Below are positions 16,765 through 22,363 of a DNA stretch of 64,000 bases, piece by piece; the stretch's first letter is position 1; each line of letters begins with the position of its first letter. The notes under the pieces were generated by a model. The model made no database searches and had not been told where the DNA came from. It was given only the letters and a program-made list of their open reading frames with translations. The translations under genes and the position numbers were made by a program. The DNA comes from VRUE01 sp963708115 (lineage in GTDB: Bacteria > Actinomycetota > Thermoleophilia > Solirubrobacterales > 70-9), in NCBI GenBank assembly GCA_963708115.1, contig CAVPRX010000001.1, forward strand, positions 1,674,001-1,738,000, given 5' to 3'.

Positions 16765-18173
16765 GCTTGGCCGAGGCCGTTGGGGAGGCGCTAGGGATCT
16801 CCCAGCCCGAAGAGAGCCAGCAGAGGGTTCACGAGCTAGTCGCAAGGCACCTTGACTCGATCTCGGGTGGCGCGGAAATCAAGACGACTGGATATTTCAA
16901 CCACGCCTGGATTCCGGACCTAGTCGCCAGGAGACGGGACGCTGATGAGCGACCAATTTTCTTGCGCTTCGAAGTCAATGATGAGTCTTTTGACGATGAC
17001 TTGGATCATCTCGCGACTGAGCGGCCATTCTTTCTAGATATTGCTCGCCGGGAGAGCCAATCCCGGAATGGCAACTTTGATTTGGCGGCTGCTCTAAGTG
17101 TGAAGGGGCGCGATGCGGTTCTTGTCAGCGAGGTCAATGCGATTGATTGCTTCGAGACGAGCGTTGAAGAGGACCACGAGGCAAAGGTGGCGACTCGAGA
17201 GGTCGTCGTCGGTGGGAAAGGGGTAGTAGACCCCTCCGCTGCTTCATCGATCGTTCGGTCGTGGCGGGAGGCAAAGCAAGCCGCCGGATCTGCGAAGAGC
17301 GACCGCCTTCGGAGTTCGCTTCAGAAGATTGAGGCATTCCTCGATCGAATCTCCTCGCTGGATCTTGAGTCCGAGCTTCGCAGCACTTGGATGGCTGCTG
17401 GCCATGATGTCAACACGTTCCCTGGTAGCGAGGACTGGGAGCTCAACGACCGAAGCCCTCGTGAGATTGCTGAGCTGGTTGCGTCCCTACTCGATCAGGC
17501 TGCAGAGGTTTCTCCGCGACAGTGGGCCGAAATTGGCAGCGCTATCAGCGCAACTGCTTTGGGTCATGAATTGGCTCAACTTGGTGCTCATTCGCACGGC
17601 GGAAAAGTCAACGACATGATCCGCGGCGGCCTTGAGAAGTGGACGGCTCAATATGCCTATGTTCCAACGCTCGATTCCGATTCGTTGACGGGCGCCTTCG
17701 ACTGGTCGGTGGGGCAGTACGCCCTCGCTGTGAATCTGATTCGAAGGAAGGCTTATTTCACGGATATAGGACGCAAGTGGGCAAGAATGCAGAAGGCAAG
17801 GTCGCTTCCGGATATACGGGATCGTCTAGCTGCTTTCGATGGGGGAGATGTCCTTGGGGCGGGAATTGAGACGCCCGAGGAGAATGTGTCCCACGAGCTG
17901 CGATCTACGGCAACCCGCTCACTTGCTGAACACCTCGAACCGTTCGTCCAAGGGCAAGCAGCTTGGCGCATTGCTCATCTTCGGTGGCTGGAGCTTCGGG
18001 TTCCGGGTACCGACCTCACCGCGCGCGTCGACTTTCAGAGAAATGTTGTCCGAGCCGACTCCACGATTCCAATACGCACGTTCGTGATGCTGGTCGCGAA
18101 ATATGTAGCAGCGCTAAACGATGAGGAGCTAGAGCGACTTGAGTCGAGCCTCTCTGTCCCGCTACGTAAATAG
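16761..18173 (+). CDS. Unknown 470-aa protein, second gene of SIR2 cargo
   Basis: ATG 16761 is preferred over GTG 16746: it forms an ATGA overlap with the previous stop and has GGAGG upstream. The first 80 residues look like a degenerate nuclease fold, with 'IPDLVARR' (Asp53) and 'IFLRFEVND' (Glu71, but Asn where the catalytic Lys should be). Residues 100-300 are mostly helical with long charged stretches. The rest is helical and rich in aromatic residues, ending with 'DEELERLESSLSVPLRK'. No nucleotide-binding, protease or membrane motif was seen. I do not recognise the family. Coupling to the upstream nuclease-like gene suggests a complex, perhaps a sensor or scaffold. Confidence 0.6.
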   Translation: MSLAEAVGEALGISQPEESQQRVHELVARHLDSISGGAEIKTTGYFNHAWIPDLVARRRDADERPIFLRFEVNDESFDDDLDHLATERPFFLDIARRESQSRNGNFDLAAALSVKGRDAVLVSEVNAIDCFETSVEEDHEAKVATREVVVGGKGVVDPSAASSIVRSWREAKQAAGSAKSDRLRSSLQKIEAFLDRISSLDLESELRSTWMAAGHDVNTFPGSEDWELNDRSPREIAELVASLLDQAAEVSPRQWAEIGSAISATALGHELAQLGAHSHGGKVNDMIRGGLEKWTAQYAYVPTLDSDSLTGAFDWSVGQYALAVNLIRRKAYFTDIGRKWARMQKARSLPDIRDRLAAFDGGDVLGAGIETPEENVSHELRSTATRSLAEHLEPFVQGQAAWRIAHLRWLELRVPGTDLTARVDFQRNVVRADSTIPIRTFVMLVAKYVAALNDEELERLESSLSVPLRK

Positions 18174-18270
18174 GGGCCGCGCTTTGACTGCTGGGGCCCC
18201 ACGCAGTTGGTCCGCTAGCCGCCCTGTCTGGCTCCAGGCCGAAGGAAACCGATAGCTCCCAGGATGTCCT

Positions 18271-18660
18271 ATGAATGAAAGTCAGCATCGCAATCTCCTT
18301 TGGGCCCTCCGGGACCGGCTTCCGCTGGGGGGCGTCACGCCGACGCAAGTAATCGACTCCAAACACTTCCCCGACCCACCGCTAATCGATGGGTATCGGC
18401 CGGATCTAATCGGCGAGAGCCAGGCTGGAACCATGGTGATTGGGATCGCCAAGGAGGTACAGGATCTGGGGAGCGATCAGTCTGCTGCGGAATTCCGTGC
18501 TTTTGGCAGTTATCAAGATCCGGAATCGGGCGAACTTGCGGCCTTGGTAGTTGTCGTGAGGAGAGAGCACAGGGCGGACGCCGAGAGGGCACTCGCGGCC
18601 GCTGGAATACAGCCGGATCGATATTCGGTTCTCGCCGTTGGATTCCCCGATAGCGAATGA
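18271..18660 (+). CDS. Small pseudo-nuclease-like protein coupled to SIR2
   Basis: 129 aa. The stretch 'IDGYRPDLIGES' followed by 'TMVIGIAKEVQDL' mimics the core of a PD-(D/E)xK protein (Pro-Asp, then strand, then x-x-Lys). The catalytic Glu is replaced: Ile-Ala-Lys at 59-61. A helix with 'SAAEFRAFGSYQ' follows, as in this fold. The stop overlaps the SIR2 start (ATGA, 18657-18660), so the two are translationally coupled. A 97-bp gap separates it from the upstream gene, leaving room for a second promoter. It is likely an inactive partner, inhibitor or sensor of the SIR2 protein; that role is inference. Confidence 0.55.
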   Translation: MNESQHRNLLWALRDRLPLGGVTPTQVIDSKHFPDPPLIDGYRPDLIGESQAGTMVIGIAKEVQDLGSDQSAAEFRAFGSYQDPESGELAALVVVVRREHRADAERALAAAGIQPDRYSVLAVGFPDSE

Positions 18661-20393
18661 CGCTCGACCCGATTGTTTCGCTGTCGGTTGCGATTGCGGA
18701 GGCCCCCGGCAGCCATGCCTTCTTTCTAGGTTCCGGGATATCGCGGGAAGCGGGGGTGCTTACCGGAAAACAGGTCTTCTGGCAGGCGGCCGGGGAGCTG
18801 TACCGCCTTGAGGAACAAACAGAGGAGACCCCGCGCGAAGACGAGTTGCGGGATTGGCTGAAAAAGACTGGCCGTGACCAACAAGGCTATTCCGATTTGC
18901 TGGAGCTGATCGCCCCGGATCCAGCTAATCGCCGCGACTACTTGGCCAAGCACTTTGAGGGTCGGGAGCCAGGGGAAGCCCATCAGCGTCTTGCAGCCTT
19001 GGCTGAAGAAGAGGCGATCAAGGTCTTCGTGACCACGAACTTCGACCGGCTCCTAGAGCATGCTCTACAGGCGCGAGGAATCGAGCCGGTCCTAATCACG
19101 AGTGCTGCGGACCTGTCCTCTGCGCCTCGCCGGGAGCACGCGCAATGCTACGTCTTGAAGCCGCACGGCGATTACCTTCAAGAGACGATTCGCAACACCC
19201 CGAGCGAGTTGGAGGAGTTGGAGGCCGAGATTGCCGATGAGTTGCGGGAGATCTTCGAGCGCTTTGGCATTGTCGTTCTCGGCTACTCGGGATCGGACAT
19301 GGCCATCGCTGAGCTGATGAGCGCCCGCCGCTCCCGTTACGGGTTGTACTGGGTAGCGCGTGGAGATCTCGGCAGCGGCGCCGCCCGAATCATCGAGGCC
19401 ACCGGGGGCCGGGTAATCAAACGGGACGGCGCCGCTGAGTTTCTTGGCGATCTACGACGGCGGCTAGAGGTATTTAGGTCGCATCCCAGTGGGCACACGC
19501 CGATCGAGGTTCACGACGAGGTATTGGCTCTACTTCGAGCTGGCGATCAGATTGGGCTGGGAGAGGTCATGCGCCGCGAGCGCCGCGAGCTTTCCGAAGG
19601 GATGAACGCGATTGCAATCGAGAACCGTCAGAAGCAGCCGAATGAAGAGGCACTGCTGGACGCACACGACCGGGCGCTTCCCCTATGGCAACGGCGGTTG
19701 GCGAGCCTCTTGCCATTGATTGCCTATGCCCCCGAGTATTTCGAGCGTGAGGTGCGTTCTCTGATCGATCTCTTGGAGAATCGACCACTGGAAAGCGGAT
19801 ACACCGCGTGGCGAGAGCTGGCCGATTGGGGAACGTGGTGGCTGAGCTACGCCTGTGGGGCGTTCGCTCTTCATCAACAAGTGTGGCCCGTCCTGTCTGT
19901 ATTGCTTCCTGCGACGTTTTCTAACCGCAATGGTGCGAGGCGACGTCTGGTGACCCCTGTGCGAGAGAGCGTCGGCCAAGATCTTGGGGCGATGGTGATG
20001 GCGCGAATTTCAGATCAGAAATGGCTGGTTGCCCGTTGGCAGCACCTGATCTGGTCCCTGTCTAACTGCGCCGTTCTGAAAGAGCGATGGCCAGAGTTTC
20101 TGGAAGGCGAACAACCAGACTTTGGCGCCCTCCCAGACTTCGACTTTCTGGTCAGCATCAATTTCTCCCTCGAAGAGAAAGGGGTGGTAGCCCACTGGAG
20201 CATGTATTTCGGCGGTGCAGAGCGCCTCGCTCGACGCATAAGGGACGATGAGCGATATCGGGCAGAGGTGGCACGGATCCTGGGAATTGAGGCTGAGGAG
20301 CTGATCCCTCGTGCGGCCAAGGGCTTGCCGGGGATGCACTTTCCAGATTTCGACAACTCTGATGCCATTGCCGTACTCGTGGGCAAGATGTAG
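18657..20393 (+). CDS. SIR2-domain protein, probable NAD+-consuming defence effector
   Basis: 578 aa. Residues 1-280 form a SIR2-like Rossmann domain: 'FFLGSGIS' (Gly25-Ser29), 'VTTNFDRLLE' (126-130 Thr-Thr-Asn-Phe-Asp), the catalytic-type His in 'VLKPHGDY' (His170) and 'GYSGSD' (209-214). All NAD-site motifs are kept. No zinc-ribbon cysteines of deacetylase sirtuins are present, as in bacterial antiviral SIR2 NADases such as ThsA or DSR proteins. Residues 290-578 form a helical, aromatic-rich domain I do not recognise, a likely sensor or oligomerisation region. The gene is coupled to the 129-aa protein and is island cargo. Expected action is NAD+ depletion in infected cells; this is inferred from the family. 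Confidence 0.8.
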   Translation: MTLDPIVSLSVAIAEAPGSHAFFLGSGISREAGVLTGKQVFWQAAGELYRLEEQTEETPREDELRDWLKKTGRDQQGYSDLLELIAPDPANRRDYLAKHFEGREPGEAHQRLAALAEEEAIKVFVTTNFDRLLEHALQARGIEPVLITSAADLSSAPRREHAQCYVLKPHGDYLQETIRNTPSELEELEAEIADELREIFERFGIVVLGYSGSDMAIAELMSARRSRYGLYWVARGDLGSGAARIIEATGGRVIKRDGAAEFLGDLRRRLEVFRSHPSGHTPIEVHDEVLALLRAGDQIGLGEVMRRERRELSEGMNAIAIENRQKQPNEEALLDAHDRALPLWQRRLASLLPLIAYAPEYFEREVRSLIDLLENRPLESGYTAWRELADWGTWWLSYACGAFALHQQVWPVLSVLLPATFSNRNGARRRLVTPVRESVGQDLGAMVMARISDQKWLVARWQHLIWSLSNCAVLKERWPEFLEGEQPDFGALPDFDFLVSINFSLEEKGVVAHWSMYFGGAERLARRIRDDERYRAEVARILGIEAEELIPRAAKGLPGMHFPDFDNSDAIAVLVGKM

Positions 20394-20396
20394 CGA

Positions 20397-20629
20397 ATGC
20401 ACTCGCTATCGAAACATGTGCGTTCTCCGGCCGCCAAGGTCATGGATGAAGCGATCGACCTCGCAATCGAGGGCCGCTCGGCCTATCCCGAGCGTGCCGC
20501 CTTCATCGACGCCGACACCTCATCGGCCGGCCACGAGATCAAGCGCGCTGTCACGAAGGGCTGGCCGTTGTTCTCGTTGCTGCTGACGGCAGCTCCCAGG
20601 TCTTGATGCCTGATGTGTCAGCCCGGTAG
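20397..20629 (+). pseudogene. Small accessory protein, one frameshift
   Basis: ATG 20397 lies three bases after the SIR2 stop. The frame gives 'KVMDEAIDLAIEGRSAYPE' and 'GHEIKRAVTKG', then a shift near 20560. The alternative frame continues sensibly with 'AVVLVAADGSSQVLMPDVSAR' (split here as VVLVAADGSSQVL) to a stop at 20627-20629. The tail has the look of short uncharacterised proteins ending in a valine-rich strand plus an Asp-Gly turn. Intact length would be about 77 aa. Function unknown. The shift may be an error. Confidence 0.4.
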
Positions 20630-20650
20630 CGCCTCGGCGTTCCTGGCGAT

Positions 20651-20777
20651 CCCTGGGGCAACAAATGGGCAACATGCCTCACAGATTCCGGCCGATCCCA
20701 GCGGGACTTGATCGCCCGGAAACCGCTTGAAACCAAGCTCCACGTAGCCCGGCCGACCCAGAGGCTTGGGCTACAAA
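20651..20777. repeat. Decayed internal attachment region
   Basis: About 125 bp match 22190-22315 (the right end of element 2) with scattered differences. The match includes the arm pair (20654-20662, 20666-20673 with one base lost) and the stretch 'CACGTAG...GGGCTAC' leading into the tRNA core. After the CTAC at 20771 the tRNA sequence is lost, though a CCGAAGGTC block reappears about 20 bp later. This is best read as the ruined right end of an earlier, inner integration. Confidence 0.7.
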
Positions 20778-20842
20778 TCTGGACTGTCCAAGGAGAACCC
20801 GAAGGTCGCGCCTCGGAATCACTTTCGGAGCCTTTAAGCAGT

Positions 20843-21070
20843 TCAGGCGCTGCGTAGGAGCTGGGAGACGACCTCGCCCGGCTGCTGGCCGCGCTCGGTG
20901 GCGATTCGCTCTAGGCGCTTGGCGTCGTCTCCCTCGACACTCACGATGATCGAGAGCTTCGCGTCGGGGTTGCCCTCGTGTATCTCGATCTGATCGGAGC
21001 GGGCGCCGTCAATCTCAGCGTCGAAGTCGCCGGGCTGAGGATCGGGGTCTGTCCAGGGATCTTTTCCCAT
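20843..21070 (-). CDS. Ribbon-helix-helix-type antitoxin
   Basis: 75 aa. The first 35 residues are acidic and Pro/Asp-rich, as in an unfolded toxin-binding segment. Residues 38-75 ('AKLSIIVSVEGDDAKRL', 'ERGQQPGEVVSQLLRSA') match a ribbon-helix-helix DNA-binding fold: one strand then two helices. It starts one base after the stop of the upstream toxin gene. Toxin-first order with an RHH antitoxin is typical of BrnT/BrnA-like modules. It would bind the toxin and repress the operon. It lies in the integrase-less right unit of element 2, where it may stabilise that segment. Confidence 0.6.
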   Translation of the reverse strand: MGKDPWTDPDPQPGDFDAEIDGARSDQIEIHEGNPDAKLSIIVSVEGDDAKRLERIATERGQQPGEVVSQLLRSA

Positions 21071-21071
21071 G

Positions 21072-21356
21072 TCAACCGATGATTCTACGCTCGCGCTCGG
21101 TGGCGGTCCAGCCGGTGACGATTAGCCACGACGTTGGGTCGACGGTGCGCTCGATCACGAGCGTGAGGGCGCGACCGCCATCGGTATGGCCGATTAGCAG
21201 CAGTCGCTCACCCTCTTGACCGCCGCTGTGAGGATTGCGAATGATCGCGTGGCGATTGCGCGGCAGCTGCTCGGCCTCGGCCGTCGAGATTCCCCGCGCG
21301 CCGAGCTTGACGCGGGCAGCGTCGGTGGCGAGCAGCTCGGCAATCGCGTCGGGCAT
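21072..21356 (-). CDS. BrnT-like/DUF4258-like toxin
   Basis: 94 aa. The C-terminal half has the signature of small RNase-fold toxins: 'GERLLLIGHTDGGRALTLVIER' (a strand pair with Gly-Arg turn; shown in parts GERLLLIGHTDGGRALTLV) and 'WLIVTGWTATERERRI', comparable to the 'ITAR-A-x-x-E-R' end of BrnT. The N-terminal helix carries an 'AARVKLGARGISTAEAEQL' segment like the 'HGVSFEEA' box of that family. Such toxins inhibit translation by RNA cleavage. Family placement is moderate: the usual catalytic pair is not obvious. It is cotranscribed with the RHH antitoxin. Confidence 0.5.
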   Translation of the reverse strand: MPDAIAELLATDAARVKLGARGISTAEAEQLPRNRHAIIRNPHSGGQEGERLLLIGHTDGGRALTLVIERTVDPTSWLIVTGWTATERERRIIG

Positions 21357-21438
21357 TTGCCGATGTCTATCGGACGGTCCCGACAGTCAAGGGCATAAAC
21401 CAACGAAACGTTTACGCTGCCCCTCCAGCTAGCCTTGC

Positions 21439-21591
21439 ATGCCTATGGATCCCCGCACTCCGAAGCAAAAAAGAGACACGGCCAAGGGCGAGTTGAAGTC
21501 CGGGTTGCCGGGCACGCCAGAGGAATTGCGCCGGCAGATTCGCAGAGCCATGAAGGAACATGCCGAGACGCTGCGTCGTCTCGCCGAGTAG
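21439..21591 (+). CDS. 50-aa basic protein
   Basis: ATG 21439 to TAG 21591. The product is short and helical: a Lys/Arg-rich start ('MPMDPRTPKQKRDTAK') and an amphipathic helix ('TPEELRRQIRRAMKEHAETL'). Codon use fits its neighbours. It precedes the winged-helix gene by 44 bp on the same strand. No family recognised. A small DNA-binding or antitoxin-like role is possible but unsupported. Confidence 0.45.
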   Translation: MPMDPRTPKQKRDTAKGELKSGLPGTPEELRRQIRRAMKEHAETLRRLAE

Positions 21592-21634
21592 GACATGGCT
21601 TGTCCTTGTTTCACGTATCGAAACATGAAACGCC

Positions 21635-22183
21635 ATGCTGAAGGGGCAAGACGTGGTTGTGCTGCTGAAGTTGCTTGACCCGGCCGGGCCGCCTCCGGTG
21701 CGAGACCTGGCGAGTGGGCTTGGCTTCGATGTCGCGGGCACGCATCGGGCGATACGCCGCCTTGGCGAAGCGGGCCTTTACTCAGTGGAGCGTCGGCGGG
21801 TCCACGAGCCGCATGCTGAAGAGTTCCTCGTCCATGCGGTCAAGTTCAGCTTCCCGGCGAAATTGGGCCCCGAAGTCCCGGGGGTTCCGACATCGTGGGC
21901 CGCCGATCCGCTGAAGGGGGAGCTCGCCGATTACCCGGGGCTGCCGGTGGTTTGGCCCTACGCCATGGGCAAGGTACGGGGGCTCGCGTTGGAGCCGCTC
22001 CATCCGATGGTGCCCGAGGCGGCGCTTGCGGATTCCGAGTTGTGGCAGCGCTTGGCACTGGTGGATGCGCTGCGAAGCAATGACGGCGCCCGTGTCAGGC
22101 AGTTGGCGGAGAAGCTCTTGGGGGAGTCGATCGCGATCGCGACTTTGGCGAGACGATCGAGGACGGAAAGCCGGTCCGTTTGA
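21635..22183 (+). CDS. Winged-helix transcription regulator
   Basis: 182 aa. Residues 1-60 form a MarR-like winged helix ('VVVLLKLLDP', 'VRDLASGLGFDVAGTHRAIR' as recognition region). The rest follows a pattern I associate with a group of uncharacterised winged-helix proteins: 'FLVHAVKFSFPAKLG', 'GVPTSWAADPL', 'VVWPYAMGKVRGLALEPL', 'LALVDALR'. In my recollection relatives often precede a nucleotidyltransferase-type (AbiEii-like) toxin gene; none follows here because the element ends. If that is right, this is an orphan antitoxin or regulator left behind after loss of its partner. The last residues diverge from the family and may reflect truncation by the att region. Confidence 0.65.
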   Translation: MLKGQDVVVLLKLLDPAGPPPVRDLASGLGFDVAGTHRAIRRLGEAGLYSVERRRVHEPHAEEFLVHAVKFSFPAKLGPEVPGVPTSWAADPLKGELADYPGLPVVWPYAMGKVRGLALEPLHPMVPEAALADSELWQRLALVDALRSNDGARVRQLAEKLLGESIAIATLARRSRTESRSV

Positions 22184-22191
22184 AGGCTTCC

Positions 22192-22351
22192 TGGGGCAAC
22201 AAATGGGGCAACATGCCCCACAGATTCCAGCCGATCCCAGCGGGACTCGATTCGCCGGAAACCGCTTTAAACCGGGCCCCACGTAGTCCAGCGGGTCCAC
22301 GGGCTCGGGCTACGAAACCGAAGGTCACAGGTTCGAATCCTGTCAGGCGCG
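22192..22351. repeat. Right end of element 2: arm pair and attR
   Basis: The arm pair TGGGGCAAC lies at 22192-22200 and 22204-22212. The attachment core, an exact 42-bp copy of the tRNA-Arg 3' part, lies at 22310-22351. The core ends only 12 bp before the stop codon of the convergent secreted-protein gene. Confidence 0.85.
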
Positions 22352-22363
22352 CTTCGCTTCGGT

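Larger units (their letters stand above)
13463..22351. mobile_element. Integrated element 2 in tRNA-Arg(ACG), composite
   Basis: An 8.9-kb island is flanked by a perfect 42-bp direct repeat (13463-13504 and 22310-22351) starting in the anticodon loop. It carries a full tyrosine integrase, a four-gene cargo with a SIR2-type protein, a small frameshifted gene, a toxin-antitoxin pair and a winged-helix gene. A third, decayed copy of the right-end region at 20651-20777 splits it into a 7.3-kb unit with the integrase and cargo, and a 1.6-kb unit without an integrase. The composite thus looks like two integrations in series at one tRNA. No replication, relaxase or transfer gene is visible, so mobility probably relies on the integrase alone or on helper elements. 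Confidence 0.88.

Noticed and set aside
20651..22351. Possible insertion sequence bounded by direct repeats
   Set aside because: No transposase or terminal inverted repeats; the repeat is an integrase-type right end leading into a tRNA core.
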